From positions 1,054,001-1,118,000 of the forward strand of contig JARUPY010000605.1 of NCBI GenBank assembly GCA_029817715.1: 64,000 nt of DNA, read 5' to 3'. Position numbers and translations under genes: made by a program. Position 1 is the stretch's first letter. Each line of letters starts with the position of its first letter. The notes under the pieces were generated by a model. That model searched no databases and was not told the DNA's origin. It was given only the letters and a program-made list of their open reading frames with translations. The stretch comes from Melastoma dodecandrum (lineage: Eukaryota > Streptophyta > Magnoliopsida > Myrtales > Melastomataceae). Of the stretch, positions 47,261-58,628 are shown piece after piece.

Positions 47261-48357
47261 CTAATGGTGGTGTTGCTAGCTGGGAGTTTTTGCTTGACCT
47301 TCAGCTGCGATTTCCTCATTTCAGCCTTGAGTACAAGGGTGTTGTTAGGTAAGGGGACTTACTGCGGGAAGAAAATGATGAGCAGTAGCAGTAGAAGTGT
47401 GAGTTGGGTAAGCCTCCGGCTTGTGGATAGTTATTGGATTTGATGAAAGAACTATAGTTGTTAACTGGTGGATGGATTGATTGTACTGTTGAACGAATGA
47501 GTAGTGAATGGAGCGAACGAAAGAAGTTGATTGTTGATTGAAGTATTAATTGAATTTAGATAACTGTGATTGTTAGTTTCTGAATTGTTTGGGGTATGAC
47601 CAAGCTTCAGCCTGCAGCAAGCCAGCAACTTGGTCTCGACCAACTAGTGGCCGTGGAACCCGTTCCTGAGGGCATGTAAGCAAAGATCAACTATAGTCCT
47701 TATATATATGTATATAATCTGGACTCAAAGTTACATAGCATAAGATACGAGTTGATATGATAACTATTAGTAAAGACTCCCAACTAAAGCATAAGTCTTT
47801 CTTTAGAAAATAACTCCATCCAAGAAGAATATTAAGGCAATTATTACTATAAAAGAAGACAATCAAGACCATGGGTTGGACTTTGTTGTCGTCCGTAGCA
47901 AAATTTGACTCGTCATCGTTATCGAGAAATAGTTGGCGATTGCTTGTATTGCACGTACATTTTTCTTTCGTTCGACTCACATAGCGTTTAGCATAAGAAG
48001 ACACAGAGTGATTGTAACAGGCACAGAGGAAAGGATTACACTAAGCAATGCCTAATTATTTCTCATGATGGAAAAGGAGAGGATGGATGATGATGCTTTC
48101 TAACAAAGCAGAATGGGATGAGAACACACCTTTTTCCCTTTGAAGACCCAGCAGCAGGAGTACCGCCCTCCTTTTAAAGTCTTCGCACTCTCCCTTTTGA
48201 TTCTTCCTCTCCTTTTTATCCATGGTCGATGCTTCTCAGGTGTGCCATCGCATGATCGAACACAAAAAGTAAAAAAAAAAACAACACCTTTTTGATCACT
48301 CCATTCATTTCAGTCTGTTTGCTTTTTCTTCCTTTTGAAGGTGGATTTTAACTAGGG
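47261..48357. other. Spacer and DOF promoter
   Basis: No gene is recognised. The last 250 bases are probably the DOF 5' leader, with a CTT-rich stretch and a poly-A run near 48272. Confidence 0.4.
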
Positions 48358-49104
48358 ATGTTTTCCTGTGAGGATGTTAAGGCCATGGAGAGTTCTGGGC
48401 CACCTCCTCTGCCGCAGCTGAAGCTATCGGAGACGAAGACCATCCGCCCACCCAAGGACCAGGCCCTGAACTGCTCGAGGTGCAACTCCACCAACACCAA
48501 GTTCTGTTACTACAACAACTACAGCCTCTCTCAGCCCAGGTACTTCTGCAAGTCCTGCCGGAGGTATTGGACCGAGGGCGGCTCCTTTAGGAACGTTCCT
48601 GTTGGCGGTAGCTCGAGGAAGAACAAGCGCTCTCCCACTGCGTCTTCTTCTTCTGGGGGATCGAAGATCAAGCCTCCATCCGAGCATCGTCATCAGCCTA
48701 GAAACACCCACCAGGGCCAGGACCTCATCCTGGCCTTCCCCTCGCAGTACGATCACGGTCACGTCCGGGATGGAAACCCTACATCACCCTTGATCGCCAC
48801 GATGGGGCTCAGCCTGGGATCCTTCATGCCTACCCTGCCAACCCTAGAGACAAATATGAGTTACTCCGCGGGATTTCCCTTGGTTGAATTCAGGCCAAGC
48901 CTCAGGTTTCCACCATCAGAAGAGTTCGAGAACGAGTACGGAAGCCTCCATACCGGAGCTAAGCTCTTCTTCCCCATAGAGGACTCGAAGCAGGCTCCTA
49001 CTTCGAGCGACGGCAGTGCTGATCGCCGACAGTTGGACCATGACCGGCAGAAGGGCGACCTGAACGTGTATTGGAATGGCGTTTTGGGGGGAGGATCTTG
49101 GTAA
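48358..49104 (+). CDS. DOF zinc-finger transcription factor
   Basis: An open frame of 248 residues. The DOF domain spans about residues 37-85: [20 protein letters not shown], then [13 protein letters not shown], with C-x2-C-x21-C-x2-C spacing, followed by [18 protein letters not shown]. The domain binds AAAG cores in plant promoters. The second half has a hydrophobic/acidic stretch and ends [11 protein letters not shown], similar to a C-terminal motif in several DOF proteins. The start is the first in-frame ATG; a second ATG follows at codon 10. An upstream exon with ATG near 48222 was considered, but its phase did not join. Confidence 0.93.
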   Translation: MFSCEDVKAMESSGPPPLPQLKLSETKTIRPPKDQALNCSRCNSTNTKFCYYNNYSLSQPRYFCKSCRRYWTEGGSFRNVPVGGSSRKNKRSPTASSSSGGSKIKPPSEHRHQPRNTHQGQDLILAFPSQYDHGHVRDGNPTSPLIATMGLSLGSFMPTLPTLETNMSYSAGFPLVEFRPSLRFPPSEEFENEYGSLHTGAKLFFPIEDSKQAPTSSDGSADRRQLDHDRQKGDLNVYWNGVLGGGSW

Positions 49105-50136
49105 TATTAAACCCGATGGTTATATTATAGCACTGATAAAACCAAAAGCTACAAATTACCAAAAAAAAAAAGCTACAGATCAAACACGACGCATGATTCC
49201 GGGTTGTATTATTAATTCCAGAAACTCGTCACAGCACTCGAATTCGACTCTCCGACCAATGCCTGGGGGACATTCGCGGCGACTCTTCGCTTAACGACTT
49301 AGTAAGACGAGGATGTTTCATGGTAGGTTAATGGAGTATCGTGTTAGGGTTTAGTTGCAGTCTTATTTTCACCATCGTGTTATGTTCAAAACAGTGATGA
49401 TGCTGCCAACCAAAGATGACAGATATAGGAATTATTTGGATATCGATTCCTTGATACCCCCTACTCCCGGTCGAGCTTCGTCGTATAATATTCCTCCGAA
49501 ACAGTGATGCATTTTTTTCCTTACACGAACATCTAATTATGTATGAACCCCCCCCCCCTCCCCACTCTTTATTTTTTGTTTCCTTCTCGGGTTTCTCGCC
49601 GCGTTCAACGCGCACTCTATATCATGTCAAATAGTATGTCTGGTCTTATCAGCGAACCAATCTGATTGAAAGGGTACTGGTCCCTCTCTCTCACTCTCTG
49701 TAAGATTCTTTTCCATTGTGCACCCTCATCTCTGCTTTAAAGAGGAGTAAATTTCATAGATGTTTTTTTTGCCTAAATTTTATATATAAAAAATAAATAA
49801 ATCTTCATCTTCTGACTAAATTTCTCACGATTTTCTCGATTATACGGGGTTGTCGTAATAATAACGATCAATTATGACTTGGGTCCCACTCCTCAAGGCA
49901 TTCTGTCGTTTTGCTGTCCCATGACACGCGCTAGGCCTCGGTCCATGCATCAGGCCCAACTCTTAAGCCGTCAACTCAATGGCCCTAACAAGACTAGGCC
50001 CGTTAATCGGCCCATTAACACGATCACGAAGAACGGGTCCCGACGCGATTCCGAGAGGATGAACGAGAGCACCGATTCCTCAACACGAAGAATGCTGCCC
50101 CCCTCACGCGTCACCAACTAGCTAGGCTGGTGTAAT

Positions 50137-50187
50137 GCGATGATGGCATGTTGGCAACGGCAATGCATATTTTGTGGCCATCATCGC
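50137..50187. repeat. 11-bp perfect inverted repeat
   Basis: GCGATGATGGC at 50137-50147 and GCCATCATCGC at 50177-50187 form a perfect 11-bp stem with a 29-base loop. Meaning unknown. Confidence 0.6.
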
Positions 50188-50343
50188 TTGGTTCTTTCCC
50201 TCGGACTAAAATCCAAGACGGAAAACTACAAACTAAGATGATCAGATGACGGATCCCAGAATGAACGCCACTTTTTCTCCCTTTATTTAGTACTTTCCAA
50301 TCGTGCGGAAGAAAAGATCTAACGTTCTCCTCTTTCTCGACAG

Positions 50344-50410
50344 GTAGGGGCTATCTTTGGAATTGTAGCTGTTATCAGTGTTGGCACCAAAGTCACAAAG
50401 AAGATTTTAG
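50344..50410 (+). other. Orphan exon-like stretch, unrecognised
   Basis: A stretch of 67 bases after a TTTCTCGACAG acceptor and before GTAAAGAC reads VGAIFGIVAVISVGTKVTKK. It is open in that frame and looks membrane-like. No neighbouring exons were found. It may be a relic or chance. Confidence 0.2.
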
Positions 50411-51275
50411 GTAAAGACAGTTCCTCGTCGGAAGTAAAATACCGATCGATTCCATTGTTATAATATAATCCGATTGAAAAATAAATAAATCAATGTCAGT
50501 CTGAGATAATGTTCATCTAAAGTTAAAGAGATTTTTTTTATGTAAGATGTTAGAAAAGGAAAGTCGCCGACATCACGAAGCAGGTGGAGGGAGGAATTTG
50601 TCACTCCCTGAGCTGCCATTCCCATCCATCCATCAACTGCAATTCTCCACGTCAAAATAACAGATGAGCTTCAACCGAATGGGATGGTGAGTGGGCTAAG
50701 GGAAAAAGCCTCCGGAGGTGACTATTAAACGAGGCATCCTAGTTCGAGGATCGTGAACGGGGAAAACTGGCCCATCGTCAGTGAACTCGGTTCGAATTTG
50801 ATTCGTCTGAGTTCGGGGAGCTTTACTAAACTAGGGTTTTGGGTGCGAAGATATATTCTTATCATCAAGCTGACTGTCAAAAGTGTCTGACCTTTTGCAC
50901 AGGGGCAGCTCCTCGTGAATCTGGGGTGTTACCCATCTATATGTCCATTTCGCATCCAATAGTATTCGTCTCAAGTAACTAAAAATAATCCCAGTTTGAC
51001 TTTAAGATTGAGAGAGAGTCACTTTCAACCAAGAAAAGGAAAAAAAAAAGAGAAAGCAAAGGCCTTCAGATAAAAAGCTGCCCTAGATATTGATCGCTTC
51101 CGTGTATATTTATCATGGTCGCCTTCTTGGACATTGGACCGCTTATTTATAACGATGGACTCTCGTGGTGCCTCGTTCATAAGTTTTGGAATGTGGGTTA
51201 GAGAGCAGAAATGATGGGAGGAGAAAGGTGACAAGTAGTGGTGGAAGAAGATAAGAAGACGGAGACCGCGTCGGC

Positions 51276-51420
51276 CCTCGACAGTAATATTTCTTGCTCA
51301 AATGAGTATTCCAAACGGGTCTTTTCGTTTTAGTTCATTGAGAGACAAAAAAAGAAGGGGTCGATGGGTCCGAGTAATCTCGTCTGAGATGCTCATTTGA
51401 GCAAGCAATGTTATTGCTGG
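51276..51420 (+). ncRNA. MIR828: MIR828 microRNA precursor
   Basis: The 22 bases at 51292-51313 start TCTTGCTCAAATGAG and end TATTCCA, matching the mature miR828 known from eudicots. Positions 51282-51319 pair with 51379-51416 without any bulge, with a handful of G-U pairs and only three mismatches (51292, 51311, 51314). The predicted star with 2-base overhangs is 51387-51408. miR828 cuts MYB transcripts and TAS4, which spawns phased siRNAs that limit anthocyanin MYBs. In Arabidopsis MIR828 lies near ACBP2, as here. Being 22 nt long fits its trigger role. Confidence 0.93.
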
Positions 51421-52579
51421 AGGATATGTTTGTTCCGTGCTCAAGCAAAGGGTTTCTGGAGGCCGTTCAATCAATTTCATGACGATCTTCCGTTCGTCGA
51501 GCGTAAGTTCTCATAACCTCCATTCACATCCATCGCCTGGTCGTCACACCGAGTTTAAGTGTTTCGGCGAGAGAACTCGGCGTGGCCAAAAAGTTCCAGA
51601 AAAACTTCTGCATATTCAAAGAATAGAGTAAGAGACATTTCTTAAATCGTATAAACCATATTTACTTGCTTTCACCTTCATTACATTCAAAAGACATGTC
51701 AAGAATCCATAAAATCTTCACGCAGGTCGCCCTGGCGCACATCGCTGGATAACATTTCCGCTTCGTCTGCGCTTGCTCTTCCTGATGCATCATGTTACCA
51801 AAAATAGAACAAACAATAACCAAAAAAAAGAGAAAAATCCAACCGCCATTCTTACCAGCACCTTAAAAAGGAAAATCGTAGTTAGAAATGCTTGTCGGAA
51901 ATTCTTTTTACTTTTTTTTTATTGTACGTGAAAACATGACATATTATATCCTTTCACGTTAAATCGGCTGACATTCTGGCTTCTGTTTTTTTTTTTACTT
52001 TTTTCATTTTTGTGCCTAGCGAAACGTGAACCAACGACCTTTGGCTTTGATACTAGAGTTGTACCGTGGTCAACGCCAACTATCCTAAAAGATCCAACTT
52101 ATAAGTAAAAACATCACATACTACGTATTTTTATTTTCAACTATTATAAAGTTTTGCTTTAATAAATCTAATAAACAAAAATGAACTGAGTTTTAGAAAA
52201 AGGGCTAGCGGACGGACCAACTTATTATTCCTTTATGGGCCGAAAATGTAAATGGGCCTACTGCACTTGAATTGGGCCTGGGCCGACGACGAGGAGCAGC
52301 GTGGTCCTTCCCGCAGCGGATCGCCGCCACCGTGGAAGAGACGGAAATCAAACTTAGCGACGGAAAACGACAGAGGAAGTATTTCGGCAGCGCCGGCCAC
52401 CGTTCTCTCTTCCCGCTCCAGCTCGTCGTCGTCATCTGCGCTTGCACCGTCAATTCCAAATCTACACCAGAATCCCCGATTTCTAGGGTTTTGACTCGCC
52501 AAGTCCCCTCTATCGAGGCCGGGTTTTGGGATCAGGAGGTCCTTTTTCTGTGATCTCTCGGGTGGAAGTGTCCGCCGCG
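51421..52579. other. MIR828-ACBP spacer with PBS-like relic
   Basis: It contains the MIR828 transcript tail and the ACBP promoter/leader. A sequence at about 52044-52055 reads TAGTATCAAAGC on the minus strand, a degenerate tRNA-iMet primer site from a decayed retroelement. No gene is seen. Confidence 0.4.
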
Positions 52580-54569
52580 ATGGATAATGCTGACTGGAAG
52601 CATCTTCTTCAGTCGATAATTTTGGGTTTGATATTTTCTTATTTGTTGGCGAAACTCATATCCATCCTGTTCTCCTTCAAGGAGGACAACCTCACCCTTA
52701 CTCGCGTCCGGGATGCTCCTACTGTGGCTTCCAATGTGGCGCCAGGCATGACGGATAAGGATTCCGTGCTTGCGGAGCACGGCAGCGTGAGGAACGAGAC
52801 GGATAACGAGGACGAGGACGGAGATGATGGGTTGGGTAGTGACAGAGATTGGGAGGGAGTCGAGAGCACAGAGTTGGACGAGATGTTTAGCGCAGCCACT
52901 GTTTTTGTGGCAGCTGCAGCCGCGGATAGAGCCTTGGCAAGGAGCGTGGGGAATGATGAGCAGTTGAGGCTTTACGGTTTGTATAAGATTGCAACGGAGG
53001 GGCCGTGCACTGGGCCGCAGCCTTCCGCTTTGAAGATGACTGCGCGAGCGAAGTGGTAAGGCAATTGGCTAATGATACGATGCTCCTGAAACTAGTACTT
53101 TGTTATGTTGTTTGACTAGAGTTGAATTATTTTGATTTGATGAAGTTATCTGTTAATTTTTAGATGACTCGCAGTTTATCCTGAGAAGTGCTTGATTCTG
53201 GCCCTTTACTGTTAGAATTTGAAAAACCTTGATTGTTTCCAATTGGATGGGTCATCAGTTGCAATTACGAGGTGTTGTTTAATCAAGCTGCACGAGGCTT
53301 CGGTTTGCCATGCATTGGAATCATCTTGAAATTGTCTCTGGCAACCCATATTGATACTTGTAGTAGAATGCCTTCTGGTCAATAGGCCAGTGATAGAGCG
53401 TGCAGGTAATGGGTAGGTGTTAAGAATAAATCACTCTTTTTTATATGACAGGCAAGCTTGGCATAATTTAGGAGCAATGCCTCCAGAGGAAGCGATGCAG
53501 CAGTACATTGACATCGTGACAGAGCTGTATCCTTCTTGGCTTGATGGTTCTAGCACGGTGAGATCCAAACATTTCTTTGCCCGCACTATGTGGAAATGTG
53601 GCAGATTTGCCATTCGGGATGGTTTCTCATTTAATAATGACGATTATTGTTTTAATCTTCAGAGGAGTAAAAGGGTGAGCGGTGATGCTCCTATTGCAGA
53701 CACTAGAGGACCAATAGGACCCGTTTTTAGCACATTTGTTCACGAGGAATCAGGAAATGACTTGTAAGATTTGTTTAATTTGACTGTTAATCATCAATTT
53801 GTTATGTGCAGCGAATGAATGGTGGACTTCTCGAACTCTGCATGCATGATGAGCAGACAAGTTGTTAGTTATTTCTCCATTATTTCAAGGAGAAGATCAA
53901 TTGTTGTGTGGCAATTCTGGGCTATTTTTTCTGTTTCCTGTCAGAGATGCCATTGCTGAGAACCATTGCATATATGATAACTGCATGGCTTTCAGAAAAA
54001 TGGAGGAGATACATGCTTTTGCTCGAGAAGGGGCTGTTGACAATTTACTACAATGTGTCGAATCCGGAGTTTCAGTCAACGTAAAAGGTACAGCCTTACA
54101 TCTTTAATCTTGAAGAATCTATAAGCTGGGGGGATTGGGTCTTCGACTATTTATCAGCCTGAATATCCACTTGTTTCTTCACCATGGTCACAGATAGTGA
54201 GGGTAGGACTCCACTCCATTGGGCCGTTGATCGTGGTCACCAAGAGGTCGTAGAACTGCTCGTCAACCAACACGCTGATGTGAATGCCCAGGTATCTGGT
54301 TGTTTCCCCTATTACACTTCTCAGACGGTAATCTCCAGGAACTTCTCTGTCAGGGATACTATTATCACTTGCCGTATTCTCTTTGACAGGACGACGAAGG
54401 CCAAACGCCTTTGCATTATGCCATGGTGTGCGAGAGGGAAAGCATGGCCGAATTCCTTGTGAAGCATAAAGCGGACCTCGACATCAAGGACAATGAGGGC
54501 AGTTATCCTGCCGATTTGTGCGAGTCAAACTGGCCCTGGTTGCAGACTGCCATGGCGGGCGTCCGCTGA
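52580..54569 (+). CDS. ACBP2: Acyl-CoA-binding protein with ankyrin repeats (ACBP1/2 type)
   Basis: Six exons give 350 residues: 52580-53055, 53452-53557, 53663-53763, 53996-54087, 54194-54291 and 54390-54569; all phases close. An N-terminal membrane anchor (LLQSIILGLIFSYLLAKLIS) is followed by an acidic linker. The ACB domain follows (FVAAAAADRALARSVGNDEQ, LYGLYKIATEGPC, KMTARAKWQAWHNLG, YIDIVTELYPSW). Two to three ankyrin repeats close the protein (GRTPLHWAVDRGHQEVVELL, GQTPLHYAMVCERESM). The class binds long-chain acyl-CoAs and partners such as AREB and ERF factors at ER and plasma membrane. The start at 52580 gives the family N-terminus; an upstream in-frame ATG at 52526 exists. Intron 2 (105 bases) is stop-free and in frame. 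Confidence 0.95.
53558..53662 (+). other. Exitron-like intron of ACBP
   Basis: The intron is 105 bases, divisible by three, with GTGAGA donor and CTTCAG acceptor and no in-frame stop. If retained it would add 35 residues between the acyl-CoA-binding domain and the ankyrin region. The family normally has no such segment there. Confidence 0.6.
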
Positions 54570-54709
54570 TTTTTTTCTTGTCACGTTTCCACAATCACAA
54601 AATTGTATTGTACATATATTTCAGGTGCAAAGCTAAACCGTCCGTCCTTTCAAGTAATTTGTATCCTGTAATGATTTGGGCCAAATATTTAGAATTGGGC
54701 CCATTTGCC

Positions 54710-54799
54710 TAACATATTGGAGTTTTGTTCGAATATGACGTCATTTGGCGAAATATTTCGTCAAATCACGTCATCTTGGAACAAAACTCTAACATATTG
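54710..54799. repeat. 70-bp palindrome with flanking 10-bp direct repeats (MITE-like)
   Basis: The segment 54720-54789 is an uninterrupted palindrome with 31 of 35 pairs matching and no spacer, centred on CGAAATATTTCG. It is bounded by the direct repeat TAACATATTG at 54710-54719 and 54790-54799. It holds TGACGTCA at 54736-54743. The layout suggests a tiny transposon-derived element with target duplication. It lies 150 bases downstream of ACBP and 170 bases upstream of the HDEL gene. Confidence 0.75.
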
Positions 54800-54961
54800 G
54801 CCCATACAGGGATTTCCTCGGTTTTCCCATGTCCTCTCACTTATAAACCGTTTGTTGATAACCGTTTCTCCCGCCAGGCCTCTGTATTTTGGACATCCCC
54901 TGCTTTTGGGTTAACTAAAGCTGGGCGTTTCTCCCTTCCAAGCTCTTCTGGTTCTATCGAC

Positions 54962-56410
54962 ATGGCCAAGGCGGTGGCGTATTCTCTCCTCACCGCCGCC
55001 TTCATCGTTATCCTCATGCTATGTCGGAACAATGATCGCGGCCATGACAACAAGTATGTGGCGTTAAACCGCCGATTAGGAATCAAAATCCCTAAGCTGC
55101 ATTTTGACCCTCTCGTCACCGAGTTCGAGAGAAGGGCTGGTGGAAATGAGTTTTTCATGGACCAGGGGAAATTGAACATGACCCTGAGGCTGATGGTCCT
55201 GTTCCCGTTGCTGGATGAGCCGCCCAAGGATGGGCTGGTGTCATTCGAGGAGCTGGAGGCATGGAATGTAAAGCAGGCTAGGGATCGATTGATGCAGCGT
55301 ACACAGATAGAGCTCGAGTATTACGACAAGGACAAGGATGGATCCGTGTCCTTCAAAGAATACCTCCCTCAATTTTCAGACGAGGATATAGGTCGGCTCC
55401 TTCTCTGTCTTTTCAGGATTTCCTGCTTTCGAAATCGATTCAGAAAGACAAACCTTTGGGTGTTTCGGCCATTAAACCAAATATTTTTGGATGAGTTGAT
55501 GCAGAGAAAAACAAAATGGGACATGGAGAAGCCGGATGGTGGAAAATCCAATTCACCAACGCTGATGTTGACCGAAATGAAAAGCTCAGCTTCTCTGAGT
55601 TCATGGAGTAATTCATCGTGACCCGCCTACATTTTCATCGCTGTGCAGCTTTCTTCGAGACAATCAATGACTTCTATTTTTGCAGATTCTTGAATCCGGA
55701 AGACAGCAACAACACTGAAATCCAAAAGTGGCTCCTGGCCGAAAAAGCAAAGTGAGATTTATTTTTCAGATAGTCAAATTACAGTTGGAGACAAATGAAT
55801 GTTGCTGAATTGAGTCGGAAACCGGTGATCTTTTCTGAGACTTTGTTTCCTTTACGTGTAGGAGAATGGACTACACCAGCGATGGCAAGCTCAATATCGA
55901 TGAATTCCGGGATAATGTTTACGACATTTACAAGAACTACATCGAGTTTGAAACTGGGGGTCAGGCGCCTAAGCCTGAGGAAAAGTTCTTCGAACTTGAC
56001 TTGAACAAGGACAAGTAAGAAAATCTCCTATACTGTTCTTAATACTTGTCCCAACCCAGATCTTGCGGTAATATATTAGTGTTGTGTTTTTGTGGAAACG
56101 ATTTGACAGAGCTCTGGATGCAGAAGAGCTTCTCCCAATATTCCATTACTTGAACCCTGGAGAACTCTCCCACGCGAAATATTTCTCTCATCATCTGATC
56201 CGCGAGGTTATTCACACCCGACAGATTCAAATATCCACCGAAACTCTTGTTTCGATCAGGAAATTTTGACATCACCCTGTGAAAATTTTACAGGCCGACG
56301 ACAATAAAGACGGGAAGCTGAGCCTTGAAGAGATGTTCAATCACGAGGAATCATTCTACGGCTCACTCTTTGAGGAAGAGGACGACAATGATCTACACGA
56401 CGAGCTTTGA
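54962..56410 (+). CDS. ER-lumenal CREC-type EF-hand calcium-binding protein (HDEL)
   Basis: Six exons give 321 residues: 54962-55391, 55505-55607, 55686-55751, 55862-56014, 56110-56206 and 56294-56410; phases close. The N-terminus (MAKAVAYSLLTAAFIVILML) is a signal peptide or anchor. Several EF-hand loops are visible: DKDKDGSVSFKE, DVDRNEKLSFSE, TSDGKLNIDEF, DLNKDKALDAEE and DDNKDGKLSLEE. The C-terminus ends DLHDEL, an HDEL ER-retention signal. This is the reticulocalbin/calumenin plan found in Arabidopsis At4g27790, which I recall as the neighbour of ACBP2. A role in ER calcium buffering or chaperoning is inferred from family. Confidence 0.93.
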
Positions 56411-57342
56411 GATTCTCATCCCGTTTCTTCCTCAGCCATATATTTAGATCTAGACGGAACGAAAGAGGTGGAAAGAAGGGGGAAGATAATCAAAATTTTT
56501 GGACAAGGTAGAACAAGCTGTAGTTGTTTCAGATCTCTTCCATGAAAAACACGTTTTATATATTGAAATCTTTCCATGCCGAACAAGGTGCCGCAATAGC
56601 TGACTGCGCTTAAACTAGCAAATATCCTGACCAATGTGCACGCAAACAGTTCCCCTGATTCTCAATGGTTTGTGTTTGTGGGTACCTACTCTTCATGGAA
56701 TGCGAATGTATCTCAGACCCCTTTGTTTTGACCACCACTATTCAACCAGTATAGACAAGCCTCCTAGCCAACATTTTGCGCCCCATGTGCTGAAAATGTA
56801 CGAAAAATCGGGGCAGGATTGTCTAGAGAACTCGAGCGTGGGGAGTTGAGTCGAGACAACGCATCTCCACTTGCAACAGTTACAGAGTGATAAGATGACG
56901 GGTTGCTCACTAGCACTTATGCAGGGGCATCGCATGTACGCCACACAATGTTTTGGATGATGCAAGTGATGGGAGTGGATGCACCTGCCAAGAACACACC
57001 CTATACCAGATATGAGATTCCCCCACCTAATGTTCCAGGTCAACGTTATTAAACGTCGAGGTCACGGCATCAGCACCAATGCATTGCATTTCCAGGCCGT
57101 CGTCATTACTGAAGGCCTTTCCGATGGTTGTCTTAATGGAAGTTGCCTACCTCCAACTCGCGTCTCCTTTTTGACATTCCTCCTCTCTAAGGTCTCGCTG
57201 ACCAAAAGAAAATCCAATGTTTGAAAATGCCTTGAATTGTTAGCGTTGAACATGACCATGTCTTCATCTGTTGATTCACCTTTTGGAAATGATTGAAAGT
57301 GGCCGGCTTGGTACCACCGAAACAGTCCATCTCCACTCACAC
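56411..57342. other. 3' UTRs and spacer
   Basis: CREC 3' UTR on the left. Frames at 56738-57043 and 57062-57352 on the minus strand have no domain, and splicing logic suggests at most 3' UTR of the next gene. Confidence 0.4.
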
Positions 57343-57965
57343 TTACACGCACCCTCTTCCCATCACCATTACCCTAAAAGAGCATTAATTTTACACCATC
57401 AAATAAACGGGCATAGAGTAAATACACACCAGCAATGATTCCCTAGACATGGAGCAGAATAAATACTTTCCCAGCAAAATGGCAGCTCCGCCATGAGCAG
57501 GCATGGTCTCTGGTCCGTACAGGCCTGGTAACGAATCTGTGGATTTCAAGGAAGGAAGAAATTATCAACATGACATATGAACCCAAGCAAATAGGGAGGA
57601 TGATAACTTGGCTGGTGCAGTTATCGCCTCGGAAGGAATACCCGAAAATGGGGATATTCTTATGATATTAAAAAAGCATTTACCATCAGCAACATCACAA
57701 TGAACGCAAACAAGGAGGCACTGAGAAGTCGCACTGTCCTGTACAAAAGCTTCAGGAATCTATCTCTGCACTGTTTAACGATTTTAATATCACATCAGTT
57801 GCATAGGATTGCACGAGCTAAAAGCTTGGGACATTAGCTCTCCAACTGATTCAAGGAAAATCCCTTCCCCAGATCCCGACCATTTTAAGAAAGCAAGAGA
57901 GGAGAAGTTGTAGGAAACATTGGATAATCATAAGTTCTATAGCAAGGAAGACGTGTGCTTACCAT
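57343..57965 (-). CDS. Possible 75-residue Cys-rich single-pass membrane protein
   Basis: Four minus-strand exons join in phase: 57965-57963 (only the ATG), 57770-57684, 57536-57430 and 57373-57343. The product starts with a basic stretch (MCRDRFLKLLYRTVR), then a membrane segment (LLSASLFAFIVMLLM), then about 45 residues rich in Cys and Trp. All splice sites are GT-AG. I do not recognise the family. Another frame through exon 3 is open too, so the coding choice is uncertain. The locus may instead be a noncoding RNA. Confidence 0.35.
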
Positions 57966-58628
57966 AACGAGAAATGAGCAAGGCTGAAGAAAAATAGAAA
58001 AAGGAAGAAGGTATTTCAGAGATGGCAATCGTCACTAAGCCAACAAAAGCCTGGATGCAGAGTTTTGGCCTAACAATTGAATTTGACCCGTGCAAAGGGG
58101 TGTCGCACTGTTTCTGTTTGGTTGCTAGCCACAATAAAAAAGCATCCGAGTGCTTTCTTTGCAGGATGTAAGAAGCCATAAACAGTGCAGTTGACTTAGG
58201 GATTTTGGGCCTTTTAAAGGGTCAATGCAGTATTTCCATCATCATGCTTTTTTGGCTGTTGGGGTGGGATGTACCATGAATGCAACAGCCTTTTAATGGT
58301 TTAGCTTCCTTCCAATCACACGAATGAGTGCATATAAATCTTAACAGATGCCGCAACCCAACCCCATATCATTGCCAAGAACTCCAGAATACCATTCTCT
58401 GTCTACACAAGGGCCATGAGTTCTGGCTTATGCACTTCCAGTTCTGAGGCTAATGGTTCACTAAACAGCAAATATAACTATGCCTTCCTCCCATGGTCAT
58501 GCTAAGCATTGAAAAGCAAAATGAGTTCACTGTTTTTGCTGTGTGCGTAGGCTGGAATCACTTAGGCAATAGCTCAGCATAAGCTACATGGATAAAATCA
58601 TGGCATGGCATTGTTACTTGTAAAAGTG
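57966..58628. other. Spacer, upstream leader of the small gene
   Basis: No further gene is recognised. A minus frame at 57937-58179 overlaps the exon with the ATG and is treated as leader. Confidence 0.35.

Larger units (their letters stand above)
49105..51280. other. Intergenic before MIR828
   Basis: No complete gene. It contains a short inverted repeat at 50137-50187 and one exon-like stretch at 50344-50410. The MIR828 promoter should lie in the last few hundred bases. Confidence 0.4.

Noticed and set aside
48222..48239. Upstream ATG exon for the DOF gene
   Set aside because: Joining from its CAG/GTGTGC donor to available acceptors does not reach the DOF frame.
49879..50121. 80-codon plus frame
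   Set aside because: No domain and no gene context; probably chance.
50137..50187. Second microRNA hairpin
   Set aside because: The stem is only 11 bp and matches no known miRNA I recall.
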